Shown here: in pieces, positions 1 to 8,616 of the stretch
Numbering within the stretch: the first letter of the stretch is position 1
Layout of the letters: each line of letters begins with the position of its first letter
Source of the DNA: a virus
Length of the DNA: 34,195 nucleotides
IMG/VR virus record: IMGVR_UViG_3300034093_004433
Span: 1 to 34,195 of that record
Direction: 5' to 3' (one strand)
The notes under the pieces: model-generated
Databases searched by the model: none
What the model was told of the DNA's origin: nothing
What the model saw: the letters and a program-made list of their open reading frames with translations, nothing else
Program-made: the position numbers and the translations under genes

Positions 1-32
1 TAAAATTGAATCAATCATTTTTTTCTTTTTTT

Positions 33-1961
33 TTATTTTATTTTTATTTTCATTTTTGTTCCTATTTCATTCTTCTCACAAGTAATAGTAAACCTGTGTT
101 CTTCTAAAATTGCAACGCAAATATTTAACCCCAAACCAGTACCCGATTCTGTTTGTCCTTCTTTTCTTGTATATGGTTTACGTAGGTGATCAAAATCTTG
201 TTGTGTAATCCCTCTACCATTATCTTGAATGTATATATTATTCTCATCAGAATAAATTTTAACAAACTTAGTGTCAGAATCATTATACTTTAACCCGTTT
301 CTAATCAAGTTGTCAACCGCAGTACAAAATAACGCCTCGTTTACTTCTATTGTTGGTAAGTCCTCAATAATAACTTGACTACTATATGCGGTTGATGATA
401 GATAATCAGATAGGATCACTTTTAAATCACATTCTGCCTTATTTAAGACAACGTCTTTTTTAACCAGATTTGTAAACTCATACACCCCTTTATACACTTT
501 TTGTGAATGTTTAAGACCTTCCTTAATCATTCTAATTGGTGCTTCTATTTTTAAATCGGCTATGTCTTCGGGGTTTAATCTTCTCTCTAAAGAACTTAAT
601 CCTCTTGGCATATATGTATTGATACCTGAGTGCATATCGTGTCTTAATATCTTTGCAGCATGTTCTAAATAGGTATTTTTCTTTTCAATCTCTTTCTTTT
701 GTTCGTAAGAATTGGTAATATCTGTTGCGATTTTCATAACACGATAAATTTTACCATCTACACCAATAATAGGGTTGTAAGTTGCTTGTAAATAAACTAA
801 AGACCCATCTTTTTTTACTCTAGTAATTTCACCTGTAAATAATATACCTTCATTTAATTTTTTCCAAAAAAGAGAATACTCCTCACTTTTTGCATGCTCA
901 TCATCTATAAATATCCTATGGTGTTTTCCAACTATTTCATCTTGTGATGAATACCCCATAGTTTCCGTAAACAACTCATTCGCAAAAATAATGTTACCTT
1001 CTAAATCAAACTCAATAACTGCGTTAGATTTATTTATTGCATTCATTCTATTGCGAATTTCTACTTCCTTTTTTTTAAGCTCTGTAACATCTTGTCTTAT
1101 CGATGTGAATCCATCTAATTTTCCATTAACATCGAAAAGTGCCCTAATAAAAGTATCAACATAATATAACTCACCTAACTTTGTCTTATTTGTAACAACG
1201 TCATTCCATATTTCACCTTTCATCACCGTTTCGTACATCTTACCCCAATATCCGTCAGGTTGCAATCCAGAATTAACAATCATGTGGTCCTTACCAATTA
1301 CTTCGTCTAAAGACCAACCAGAAACATCTTCAAATTTTTTATTAACATATATAATTTTACCTTTTTTATCAGCAGTGGATATAATCGATGAAGCATCAAT
1401 AAATTTCTCCATTTCTACTATTTTTTTGTTTAGGTCATTTGTTTCTTTTATTGAATAGGAAAAAGAATATATCGATGATAATAATTCAGCAAAATTAACT
1501 TCAATTCCATTCCATCCCCTACTTGTTAAACTTTCAATACATATAACACCTATCATTTTATTTTTATGCATAATTGGAACATCTAACATTGATTTAATAC
1601 CTAATGGTTTTAAATATGTTTCGGTAAAACATGATGTTGCTGGGTGTGTTTCAGCATCATTAGCAATAATGATTGGGTTTTCTTTTAGTGCATCAAAATA
1701 TGATTTAAAATCTTTTTCAAATAGTTCTATATTTTGATAAAACTCATCTTCAGATTTAATATATAATTGTTGACAAATAATTGATTTTTCTTCTGGACCA
1801 TATAACCAAATTGATGCTCTATCAGCATCAATCGATTCTACCACTTGTTTTGTTAATATTTTTGCGCCCTCTTCTATTTTACCCTCTTGGAATAGTGGGT
1901 TTCTTGATTGTGAAATTAATGTTTTGGTTAAAATATTAAATTTTTCTATCTGATTATGCAT
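33..1961 (-). CDS. GAF-PAS-PAS sensor histidine kinase
   Basis: This 642-residue protein looks like a soluble sensor kinase. A GAF-like domain spans about residues 25-170, two PAS domains lie at about 185-295 and 305-420, and an alpha-helical linker follows. The phospho-acceptor region reads LRHDMHSG (H441 is the likely site). The HATPase domain has an N-box at NLIRNGLKYN (551-560), G1 DNGRGI (580-585) and G2 GTGLGL (607-612). No membrane segment or receiver domain is seen, and no response regulator lies in the window, so it presumably acts through host partners. All ATP-binding boxes look intact. The kinase fold is well supported. The signal sensed is unknown, and a role in rewiring host signalling is inference. 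Confidence 0.9.
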   Translation of the reverse strand: MHNQIEKFNILTKTLISQSRNPLFQEGKIEEGAKILTKQVVESIDADRASIWLYGPEEKSIICQQLYIKSEDEFYQNIELFEKDFKSYFDALKENPIIIANDAETHPATSCFTETYLKPLGIKSMLDVPIMHKNKMIGVICIESLTSRGWNGIEVNFAELLSSIYSFSYSIKETNDLNKKIVEMEKFIDASSIISTADKKGKIIYVNKKFEDVSGWSLDEVIGKDHMIVNSGLQPDGYWGKMYETVMKGEIWNDVVTNKTKLGELYYVDTFIRALFDVNGKLDGFTSIRQDVTELKKKEVEIRNRMNAINKSNAVIEFDLEGNIIFANELFTETMGYSSQDEIVGKHHRIFIDDEHAKSEEYSLFWKKLNEGILFTGEITRVKKDGSLVYLQATYNPIIGVDGKIYRVMKIATDITNSYEQKKEIEKKNTYLEHAAKILRHDMHSGINTYMPRGLSSLERRLNPEDIADLKIEAPIRMIKEGLKHSQKVYKGVYEFTNLVKKDVVLNKAECDLKVILSDYLSSTAYSSQVIIEDLPTIEVNEALFCTAVDNLIRNGLKYNDSDTKFVKIYSDENNIYIQDNGRGITQQDFDHLRKPYTRKEGQTESGTGLGLNICVAILEEHRFTITCEKNEIGTKMKIKIK

Positions 1962-2016
1962 TTAAAAACAATTTCAAAACTTTGTTATAACAAAAAATGT
2001 GAGCATTTATGTTTAA

Positions 2017-2025
2017 TTATAAATA
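2017..2025 (-). promoter_or_regulatory. TATTTATAA motif upstream of the histidine kinase
   Basis: This is a weak copy of the recurrent TATTTATWA element, 55 nt before the start codon at 1961. The distance is longer than for the other copies, so its assignment to this gene is tentative. Confidence 0.3.
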
Positions 2026-2061
2026 GTCCACATTAATTCAAATGTTAATAAATTTTAATAT

Positions 2062-2688
2062 TTATTTTATAAAGCCATCTTTATATAAAGTATGTAAATA
2101 AATTGAGTGCTCTACACACATTTCTTTAGCTTTCATAACACCAATTTCAAAATCATCTGTTGTATAATCAACAGCTCTACCAATCGACATATGTAACCCA
2201 AAAAAAGGTTTACCTAAACCTAATTCTGAACGTATCATTTGTAATTCTTCTCTATCCTCATGTGGTATATTAAACCACCAGTGATAATCACTATTTGGTT
2301 CAGAAGAATCAGTTTTTGGTGATAGGTCTATTATAACCTCAATTTTTTTACCATTCCATTTAGTTTTTATTTCTTCCCATTTACCATTCATATCTGAAGC
2401 TCTATCATTTATGAATGTTATATGAGCACCCCTTAATGGTTTATGTAACTTTAAATTATATCGCTTCTTAAGAAACCACATATAGTATTCACAAACATCA
2501 CCAGGAATAACAACCATAGCTACTTTCTTCCAAGAAGATTGTTTACTATGTTTTAAAGTTTTATCTTCTGGGTCAAAAACTATTCTACCAGTTAACTTAA
2601 CAATATTAGTTTGCCAATTTGAATTTTGGTAAGAATTCTCTAAGGAATGCATTTTTTGGTCCACCGATTTTTTCAACCCATTTTTCAT
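2062..2688 (-). CDS. 2H phosphoesterase-like protein
   Basis: The 208-residue protein carries two H-h-[ST]-h motifs, HITF (H89, T91) and HMSI (H166, S168), separated by about 75 residues. This is the signature of the 2H phosphoesterase superfamily (LigT, cyclic phosphodiesterase and tRNA-ligase CPD relatives), which hydrolyses 2',3'-cyclic or 2'-5' phosphodiester bonds. The reading frame overlaps the end of the upstream gene by 83 nt. A start at the internal Met13 (2652) would shorten the overlap to 47 nt and may be the true one. With the RNA ligases downstream it could take part in RNA end healing. The substrate cannot be told from the sequence. Confidence 0.65.
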   Translation of the reverse strand: MKNGLKKSVDQKMHSLENSYQNSNWQTNIVKLTGRIVFDPEDKTLKHSKQSSWKKVAMVVIPGDVCEYYMWFLKKRYNLKLHKPLRGAHITFINDRASDMNGKWEEIKTKWNGKKIEVIIDLSPKTDSSEPNSDYHWWFNIPHEDREELQMIRSELGLGKPFFGLHMSIGRAVDYTTDDFEIGVMKAKEMCVEHSIYLHTLYKDGFIK

Positions 2689-3382
2689 AATTAATTGCGT
2701 TTCTTTGTTCTAATTCTTCTATTTTTTTCTCACTAGGTCTAGTTCTAGAATATGGTAACACTTCTTTCTCAAAGTTTGGGTAAGTTTCTTTATTAAACAC
2801 TCTCTCATCAACCAAGAACACAACAGCTGTTAATGTGTCATTTAAATCTGGTTCATAAAATTCTGAAAATAACACACCATTCTCATATAACGTATCTCTA
2901 CTTTTTTGTAAGGAACCATACCATCTATCATCCTTTGAATTATTTGTTGTTCCACCATTTAATATAATAAATGTCTTATCTTGTTTTCTCCATTTATTAA
3001 ACCCAATCTGATTTGATTTTAACAATGCTTCACCAAAGTTAATACTACGACAAATATGTTTACCATCAAACATCAAATTATTATATTCTTGAACAGCATG
3101 TCCGTATTGAATAGCTGATTGTATAGAACTAATATTATATGGCACTAATCCATAAAGACGATATTCTAAATAAGCTTCACCTTTTCTAGGTTGTGAATTT
3201 GGTTTAACGGTACATTTAGATATCCATTCCAAAAATTCATCCCTACCAACAAAATACATTTCAAAAAAATGTCTTTCTTTTGACCCATACCATTCCTCTG
3301 GCCACTCATTTAAATCAAGTGGTCTTATGTTATATTCAACACACCATTCATATGGTGTTTTAGTTTCTTCTTCTATTTTCAT
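2606..3382 (-). CDS. PTH2-like phage protein
   Basis: The 258-residue protein has a central region that looks like the peptidyl-tRNA hydrolase 2 fold. A strand-helix unit (LYGLVPYNISSIQSAIQ, then YGHAVQEY) precedes a later FYEPDLNDTLTAVVF stretch, as in PTH2-like phage proteins with Y-E-P-D-L-N-x-x-L-T-A. The first 60 residues and the acidic/basic C-terminus are not recognised. The start overlaps the end of the small membrane-protein gene upstream, and its own end overlaps the 2H gene, so the three form a compressed operon. If the assignment is right it would act on peptidyl-tRNA, but activity is uncertain. Confidence 0.45.
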   Translation of the reverse strand: MKIEEETKTPYEWCVEYNIRPLDLNEWPEEWYGSKERHFFEMYFVGRDEFLEWISKCTVKPNSQPRKGEAYLEYRLYGLVPYNISSIQSAIQYGHAVQEYNNLMFDGKHICRSINFGEALLKSNQIGFNKWRKQDKTFIILNGGTTNNSKDDRWYGSLQKSRDTLYENGVLFSEFYEPDLNDTLTAVVFLVDERVFNKETYPNFEKEVLPYSRTRPSEKKIEELEQRNAINYEKWVEKIGGPKNAFLREFLPKFKLAN

Positions 3383-3527
3383 ATAAAATTTTAATTATCA
3401 AAGCCAACCCAATTGTTGCCAATATTATTAGTAAATAATAAAGTAATTTAAGTGTTATAACCACACATATAAAACTTAAAATTATTAGTAATCCCCAGTA
3501 AAATCCTTTTTTTAATTTATCAAACAT
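3360..3527 (-). CDS. Small membrane protein (55 aa)
   Basis: This short reading frame starts MFDKLKKGFYWG, continues as about 35 almost purely hydrophobic residues (LLIILSFICVV... through LALIIKILY), and ends in a basic tail ENRRRN. It would form one or two membrane helices with positive charge at both ends. Its stop codon overlaps the start of the downstream PTH2-like gene by 23 nt, and the RNase H gene ends 7 nt upstream of its ATG, so it fills an otherwise empty gap in an operon. It belongs to no family I recognise. A holin-like or membrane-anchor role is possible but unsupported. Confidence 0.6.
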   Translation of the reverse strand: MFDKLKKGFYWGLLIILSFICVVITLKLLYYLLIILATIGLALIIKILYENRRRN

Positions 3528-3533
3528 ATCTTT

Positions 3534-3932
3534 TTATTTTCTTCCAAAATCAGCTGGAATTTCACCCCATTCTTTAGTCAACCATTTATTAATTTTAATA
3601 TCTTTAGGTTTTAAGAATTTACAAGCTTTATCCATCCTCTCAATTATATCACCTGAAGCAGATGATTTATGTTTTTTATCTCTAACCCAAGCAATAGCTG
3701 TTACACTATCTGACCAAATATTGGGTTCGATACCTTTCTTTTCACAATAATGTATTGCATGACATATTGCCAAAAATTCAGCAACATTGTTGGTTCCAGG
3801 TCCCAAATGTTCTTCAAATATGATTTGACCCGTTTCCAAGTCAACACCACGATAAAAACATGGGCCTGGATTACCTACAGTACCACCGTCAACACATATA
3901 CCACTTGTTGGTTTAGAATTGTCTTGTGTCAT
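3534..3932 (-). CDS. rnhA: Ribonuclease H (type I)
   Basis: The 132-residue protein is a compact RNase HI. The catalytic acidic residues appear in order: D15 in ICVDGG, E52 in NNVAEF, D75 in IWSDS and D128 near the C-terminus (IPADFG). It should cleave RNA in RNA-DNA hybrids, for example primers or R-loops during phage replication. It is shorter than E. coli RNase HI and lacks the basic handle, as in many phage and Bacteroidota forms. The first 20 nt overlap the upstream small gene. Nearby DNA ligase and RNA ligases fit a replication/repair operon. Confidence 0.88.
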   Translation of the reverse strand: MTQDNSKPTSGICVDGGTVGNPGPCFYRGVDLETGQIIFEEHLGPGTNNVAEFLAICHAIHYCEKKGIEPNIWSDSVTAIAWVRDKKHKSSASGDIIERMDKACKFLKPKDIKINKWLTKEWGEIPADFGRK

Positions 3933-4137
3933 CTACAAATAAATTAGGGTTAGCTTCAATCCAATCTATAATTGGTTTTTGAAACATCGCTCGAAAACCA
4001 TGCATGTATAATACATCAGCAACAATGTGGAATTCTTCACCCATTGTGAATGTTAGTGGTTGTGGAACACCATTAAGTGTTACTTCCATAGCTTTCTTTA
4101 ATCTGAAAACTTTATTCGAATATTTTACTCTGCTCAT
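3913..4137 (-). CDS. Small conserved-looking hypothetical protein (74 aa)
   Basis: A 74-residue protein of unknown function that starts MSRVKYSNKVFRL and is mixed alpha/beta by appearance, with no cysteine cluster or membrane segment. It sits between the C-terminal RNA ligase 2 fragment (4 nt overlap, ATGA type) and RNase H (20 nt overlap). The tight packing on both sides supports it as a real translated gene. No domain was recognised. Confidence 0.6.
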   Translation of the reverse strand: MSRVKYSNKVFRLKKAMEVTLNGVPQPLTFTMGEEFHIVADVLYMHGFRAMFQKPIIDWIEANPNLFVDDTRQF

Positions 4138-4607
4138 AATCCTACTAATTCATTTAATTTTATTAAAAACATTTCTCTCGTTTTAGTTGAAATGTATTTA
4201 TTTATTTCTTTGGGTTCAAGATTATTCTCAATCATGGTATCCATTTCTTCTTTGATAACATCATTTACAACCCATCTAATTACGTCACCCATTTTCTTAA
4301 CATCTAATGGTTCTTCATTAGGGAATACGTTTTCGATTGCTTGGTTAACACGACTTTCGGTAACCGAATATTCTACAAACTCTTTAATTGAGTTTAATTT
4401 TTCAACATCAACAGTTGCTAAGGTTTTAACTTTAGAGGAGCTATGTAATTCGCCCTTCACCTTGAACCTATGTACTACATCTTGATACTCACAAGACCAA
4501 ACGATACCTTCACCAATCATACCAATTTCAAAATTTACATCTTCATTTAATTCAGAAACTACTTTATCTTCATTTCCAAATTCTTTTAATTTAATAGTAT
4601 ATCCCAT
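4134..4607 (-). CDS. RNA ligase 2, C-terminal fragment of a split gene
   Basis: This 157-residue protein carries the second half of a T4 Rnl2-type RNA ligase. Motif IV is GEGIVW (E33) and motif V is FKVKG (K49, K51). The helical C-terminal domain of Rnl2 follows, with a VTESRVNQAI stretch matching the VTLNRVNNVI region of T4 Rnl2. Motif I is absent; it lies in the fragment encoded at 5621-6463, on the other side of an inserted GIY-YIG endonuclease gene. About 30 extra residues precede motif IV and may be an association tail. The two halves may assemble in trans, as split ribonucleotide reductase does in Aeromonas phage Aeh1. Whether it is active is not known. Confidence 0.8.
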   Translation of the reverse strand: MGYTIKLKEFGNEDKVVSELNEDVNFEIGMIGEGIVWSCEYQDVVHRFKVKGELHSSSKVKTLATVDVEKLNSIKEFVEYSVTESRVNQAIENVFPNEEPLDVKKMGDVIRWVVNDVIKEEMDTMIENNLEPKEINKYISTKTREMFLIKLNELVGL

Positions 4608-4611
4608 TTTT

Positions 4612-5571
4612 TTACTTATCTAAACATTTTACTTTCCAACCATTAGTTGACTTATTTTTACTTTTTATTTTAAATTTAATAACCCCATCGATAATATTTT
4701 CTTTTCTAGGGTATTGCAAACAATTATCATTGAAAAACGCCCTAAAATTAAACGTTTTATATTCATTACCATCCAAATCAGTTATCACCCATCTTTTAGA
4801 TGTTGTATTACCAAACTCACCGTTTTTTAACCTAATATCATCTTTATGTATTCTATGAAATTTACCTTCCCAATCTTTAGCTGTAATATAACCAATTCTC
4901 ATTTCAGATAATTTATTTTTTAATTCGTCACTATGTTTTTTATCTTTATTATGGTGTTTATAGTTATTTTTACCACGTTTAAATTCTTCTTTAGTTATTG
5001 TTATTTTTTTACCAGTTTCTATTTCAATAACCGAAACAAAACCAATCGTATGACCAGAAAGATTTATATCGGAATCAAAAACTTTTTTAGACACCCTAAC
5101 TTTTTTATTAGTTAACACATTAATAGCAACAACTTCATTAGTTTTACCATACATTGGATTATTTTTACCACACATAGGTGTTAATTTATGAAGTTTACCT
5201 TTTTCATGAGTTTCTTTAGCTATTTTTGATAACATTATTTTATGTTCATCTGTTATAGCCATACCAAAAAAACCATTTTTACTAGCTAAAGATTCATTTA
5301 TATATTCATTTGACTTAACAACATTTTGCTCTTTTTGAATTCTTAACTCTTCTGATAAAGCATCTTGTCTAGTTTCATGATAACTTAATATTTCTGAGTT
5401 AAAAAGTTCTTTATTATTTTTAATCTCTAACTCAAATATAGTTTTCCATTTTTTAGATTTGACACTACCTAAATAACCATTATTAATTTTTTCTATACTA
5501 GTAGAACCAATATAATATTTTGGTAATTTATCACCGCTATACGTAACCAAGTAAACAACATATTTTCCCAT
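4612..5571 (-). CDS. GIY-YIG homing endonuclease inserted in the RNA ligase 2 gene
   Basis: The 319-residue protein begins MGKYVVYLVTYSG and shows a GIY-YIG catalytic core (VVYLV followed by YYIGST), then NUMOD3-like DNA-contacting elements (GKNNPMYGK). It should nick or cut a specific phage target to spread its own gene. I chose the ATG at 5571; the upstream in-frame extension to 5619 begins at TTG and runs through a TATTTATTA motif, so it is unlikely to be coding. It sits between the two halves of RNA ligase 2 with a 4-nt gap to the C-terminal fragment. It therefore appears to be the cause of the split. Confidence 0.88.
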   Translation of the reverse strand: MGKYVVYLVTYSGDKLPKYYIGSTSIEKINNGYLGSVKSKKWKTIFELEIKNNKELFNSEILSYHETRQDALSEELRIQKEQNVVKSNEYINESLASKNGFFGMAITDEHKIMLSKIAKETHEKGKLHKLTPMCGKNNPMYGKTNEVVAINVLTNKKVRVSKKVFDSDINLSGHTIGFVSVIEIETGKKITITKEEFKRGKNNYKHHNKDKKHSDELKNKLSEMRIGYITAKDWEGKFHRIHKDDIRLKNGEFGNTTSKRWVITDLDGNEYKTFNFRAFFNDNCLQYPRKENIIDGVIKFKIKSKNKSTNGWKVKCLDK

Positions 5572-5586
5572 AATTAAAGTATTTAT

Positions 5587-5595
5587 TAATAAATA
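5587..5595 (-). promoter_or_regulatory. TATTTATTA motif before the inserted endonuclease
   Basis: A copy of the TATTTATWA element lies 15 nt before the chosen ATG at 5571, just downstream of the stop of the N-terminal ligase fragment. It suggests that the endonuclease brought or acquired its own expression signal. Confidence 0.5.
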
Positions 5596-5620
5596 TCTAG
5601 GTATTGTATGGAAAGACAAA

Positions 5621-6463
5621 CTAATTTAAAGAAAATTTAATAAAATTAACACCATTAGGGTTTTTAATACGTTTTTCTTTAAAAACAGGTTTTAATTTAT
5701 CTTTAATTGGGTTGGTGAAATTAGGTAATGATTCATTTTCAAACCAAATATTTCCATTTTCGTCCTCATACGCTGTATTATTTTCCAAAACAGAGAAACC
5801 AAATGCTTTCGCTACAGGACATTCTTCCTCAACCGCAATAGTCAACTCGGATAATTGATTTTGAATCAACTGAGGCATGTTAAAATCGATATCAATTGAA
5901 TACGTTTCATAATCATCGATATTGTAAATTTTAACCTCTGGTGCTCTCAAGTACGTTGAATCAACCCAGTAAGCTGGATTAGCTTTTAATTCTTCTTCAG
6001 TTTCAGTATGTGGTGTAATTTTAACACCAAATATGAAGAATGATTTAGGTAAGTTGGAAATACCAACACCTTTTTGAATATTACCACCAGCCCATTCACC
6101 ATAAATACTAATAGTGTTATTGTTTCTATTAATATTTTCTTTTTCGGCAACATGTAACATTAAACCATAAAAAATATCCTTATTTGATTCCACAAAGAAT
6201 GCAAATCCAGCGTTATCTTTTTCTGGTGTGATGATATTCTCACGAGATTGTGCCCACAAATCATCTTGACTATTATAAGAAACACCAGCATTAGTACCAT
6301 GTAATTTTATAGTACCTTTAAAGGTTAATACTGGTTTAGGTAAATTTGGGTCATAAATTGCCTCACCATTTTCATCTAAACCAACAAAATTGTATCGTCT
6401 ATTAACATTAGAAACAACAGTTCTAAATTGCTCAATAGACGGAAATTTAATCATTTTTTTCAT
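5621..6463 (-). CDS. RNA ligase 2, N-terminal fragment of a split gene
   Basis: This 280-residue protein has the adenylation half of a T4 Rnl2-type ligase. Motif I is KLHGTN (K53 is the expected adenylated lysine), followed by a motif III-like YGEWAGG and motif IIIa FFIFGVKI. The ligase-like sequence ends near ECPVAKAFGF. It is followed by about 55 residues not expected in Rnl2 and then a stop. Motifs IV and V are missing here and are encoded at 4134-4607. The unusual tail may mediate assembly with the C-terminal piece. The enzyme would seal nicks in double-stranded RNA if the pieces reassociate. Confidence 0.82.
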   Translation of the reverse strand: MKKMIKFPSIEQFRTVVSNVNRRYNFVGLDENGEAIYDPNLPKPVLTFKGTIKLHGTNAGVSYNSQDDLWAQSRENIITPEKDNAGFAFFVESNKDIFYGLMLHVAEKENINRNNNTISIYGEWAGGNIQKGVGISNLPKSFFIFGVKITPHTETEEELKANPAYWVDSTYLRAPEVKIYNIDDYETYSIDIDFNMPQLIQNQLSELTIAVEEECPVAKAFGFSVLENNTAYEDENGNIWFENESLPNFTNPIKDKLKPVFKEKRIKNPNGVNFIKFSLN

Positions 6464-6473
6464 ATTTTTAAAA

Positions 6474-7862
6474 TTAATTTAAACCTTTTGCCATATTTTC
6501 AATTGCCATTATTGATTCCAAAGAATCGCACGTATCTTTATCGTCACGTAGTTGTTTGAACACTGGGTGTAGCAACGCATAGTTACCATTTGAGTCATGT
6601 GATAATCCAGAACATTTAACTTCAATAATTGTCCCCATCAAAGATTCTTGGTTTTCTGTGATATGTTGCATCAAGCTCTCATTCATACCAGTTGGTCTCG
6701 TAAATAATTTACCATCAGCTGATTCAGCATTTACAGATGAGATTACATGCTCATTTTTACCTGTTCCATAGTTAAAACCAACAATACGTAAATCAACATC
6801 CATTTCCAACTTCATTTTTATTTGCCAATTTGGTTTACCATCTTTCCATGTACCCTTTATATCTTTAAGAATAGTACCCTCTTGACCAGTAGCTAGTATA
6901 TCTTGGAAATGTGACATAGCTTCATCATATGTGTAAACCATAACCGCATCAACTATTGAAACCATAGATAACCCTTTAGTGTTAATTAAAATACCAGCTT
7001 TATTAGCTCGGTTCAAATAAGGTACATCTGATTTTTTATCGAAATATTCATCAACAGTAATTGTATCCCAAATAGTGTATCTAATTGAGTTCAAAGCTGT
7101 TTCAAAGTTACCATGTTTTTCCTCAAAAGCTGCTAATTTTTTACCATTTTCAACTTCTGTTCTAGAATCTCTCTTACCACAAATATCAATAAGCGATGCA
7201 ATGATACCATTAGATTCATAACGAGATACATTATCAATAGTTAACTCACCATTAAATACACAATCATCCAAAGATGATAATTCATCGATAAATTTAGCTC
7301 CAGTAACAATTGTTGGTTCGCCTTGACGACTTTCTAATTCAACTTCACCACCACGAATGATTGCATTACAATAACGACCATCCATTTTAATTTGTGACAC
7401 ACCAACACCACCATTTTCGAATATTTTACGAGCTTTCTTTTCATCAAAAGATACTGCACCCATATAAGGTGTATCTTCAATAAGTCCCTTGATTACTTTA
7501 TTCATGTTTGAAGTACCCATACCGATTTTACAATCTTTCTCAATAATTCGTTCGATGATATAAGCATTGTCAGAATCCACACTAGCCAACAAATCACGCA
7601 AGAAGTTAAGTGCATCACCACCAGTTACATGTCTATCAATTATGTGTTGTAACTCACTAACTGCAAAATCTAATGAATTATTTTGGTTAGCATTCCTAGT
7701 ATATGTTGGGAGTTGTTTAATATAAAACTTAATTCGTTTTGAATTAGCCAAATATAATACACGTTTCAATAATTCGTTGTCAGCGTATTTTCCTAAAATA
7801 ACCATCTTTTGGTTAGTGCTACTCTCAGCAGTGATTTCATCAAAAATTTGTTTAATATTCAT
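6474..7862 (-). CDS. ATP-dependent DNA ligase
   Basis: The 462-residue protein is a T4 gp30-type DNA ligase. An all-alpha N-terminal region precedes motif I KMDGR (K159, the adenylated lysine). Then come FNGEL (motif III), EGTILKD (motif IV) and QIKMK (motif V), with a C-terminal OB-fold region. Length and the position of the catalytic lysine resemble the T4 enzyme. It should join Okazaki fragments and repair nicks during phage replication. It is directly upstream of the split RNA ligase 2 in the same operon, 10 nt apart. No motif appears damaged. Confidence 0.95.
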   Translation of the reverse strand: MNIKQIFDEITAESSTNQKMVILGKYADNELLKRVLYLANSKRIKFYIKQLPTYTRNANQNNSLDFAVSELQHIIDRHVTGGDALNFLRDLLASVDSDNAYIIERIIEKDCKIGMGTSNMNKVIKGLIEDTPYMGAVSFDEKKARKIFENGGVGVSQIKMDGRYCNAIIRGGEVELESRQGEPTIVTGAKFIDELSSLDDCVFNGELTIDNVSRYESNGIIASLIDICGKRDSRTEVENGKKLAAFEEKHGNFETALNSIRYTIWDTITVDEYFDKKSDVPYLNRANKAGILINTKGLSMVSIVDAVMVYTYDEAMSHFQDILATGQEGTILKDIKGTWKDGKPNWQIKMKLEMDVDLRIVGFNYGTGKNEHVISSVNAESADGKLFTRPTGMNESLMQHITENQESLMGTIIEVKCSGLSHDSNGNYALLHPVFKQLRDDKDTCDSLESIMAIENMAKGLN

Positions 7863-7865
7863 AGC

Positions 7866-8102
7866 TTATTTTTTTACTGGTGGGTGATACATTTCTCTCA
7901 TTTTTCTAATTATGAGAATGACATAAGCATCATGTTCAGGTGAATTAATAGATGAATATAATGATTCTTTAATTTGAGTCCAATTATCATCATCCTCGTC
8001 TATAATTTCCATTTTAGCCTTTTCTTCAGCAGCTTTTCTAATTGCTTCAGTACCTTCTCTCATAGCAGCTTCAGCTCTTTCATTTTTCCAATCTTCACTC
8101 AT
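7866..8102 (-). CDS. Hypothetical protein (78 aa)
   Basis: A 78-residue, highly charged, probably helical protein with a Glu/Lys-rich first half (about residues 5-35), an acidic patch IIDEDDDNW and a basic end. It lies 3 nt upstream of the DNA ligase start and 2 nt after the HD-protein stop, so it is certainly in the same operon. No family was recognised. Confidence 0.55.
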   Translation of the reverse strand: MSEDWKNERAEAAMREGTEAIRKAAEEKAKMEIIDEDDDNWTQIKESLYSSINSPEHDAYVILIIRKMREMYHPPVKK

Positions 8103-8104
8103 AA

Positions 8105-8614
8105 TTATACAGTTTCTAATTTATTAATACCTAATAAAGTATCTAAGTGGTCCCACATAGCTTTACCATCTTTCGGTGTATTCAAATATAACGCACCTTT
8201 AAATTCTTGATATTCTTTAAGATACATATCTACTTTACCACCATGTTGAATATTTGCAATTCTATCACCCAACTTAAGAATAATAGCATCTGGGTTACTA
8301 GCTGTTTTAGGTAATGTTTTTTCTTTTTTCTCTTTTCTATTTCTACCGATTTCATCAGTAACACAATAAACCATTTCAGCTACATCAACACCGAAATGCG
8401 TTTTAATATCATTATAGGATATACCATCATCCTCAATACTATCATGTAGATAGCCAGCAACAATGTATTTACCAGAAAACCCAAATCTTTTTAACACATC
8501 AACAACATCGTCTAAGTGCTTCTCGTATGGGAAAATTTCATCATATGACTGATTTGAATGTGCTTTAACTGCCACCATTCTCGCTTCTCTGTAAGTTTTC
8601 TCTGTATAGTTCAT
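8105..8614 (-). CDS. HD-domain (p)ppGpp hydrolase-like protein
   Basis: The 169-residue protein matches the hydrolase domain of RelA/SpoT and the small MESH1-type alarmone hydrolases. H33 lies in the first helix, H57-D58 in YLHDSIEDD with the following E-D pair, and D117 in KLGDRIAN. These correspond to the metal-binding H...HD...D set and to the ED and N positions of SpoT-HD. No synthetase, TGS or ACT domain is present. It should be a cytosolic Mn2+-dependent hydrolase and may remove the host alarmone (p)ppGpp during infection. A related nucleotide is an alternative substrate. Confidence 0.75.
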   Translation of the reverse strand: MNYTEKTYREARMVAVKAHSNQSYDEIFPYEKHLDDVVDVLKRFGFSGKYIVAGYLHDSIEDDGISYNDIKTHFGVDVAEMVYCVTDEIGRNRKEKKEKTLPKTASNPDAIILKLGDRIANIQHGGKVDMYLKEYQEFKGALYLNTPKDGKAMWDHLDTLLGINKLETV

Positions 8615-8616
8615 AT

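Noticed and set aside
4134-6463. Intein in RNA ligase 2
   Set aside because: The halves are separate frames with their own stops and starts, and no Cys-start block A or terminal His-Asn followed by Cys/Ser/Thr is seen at the junctions.
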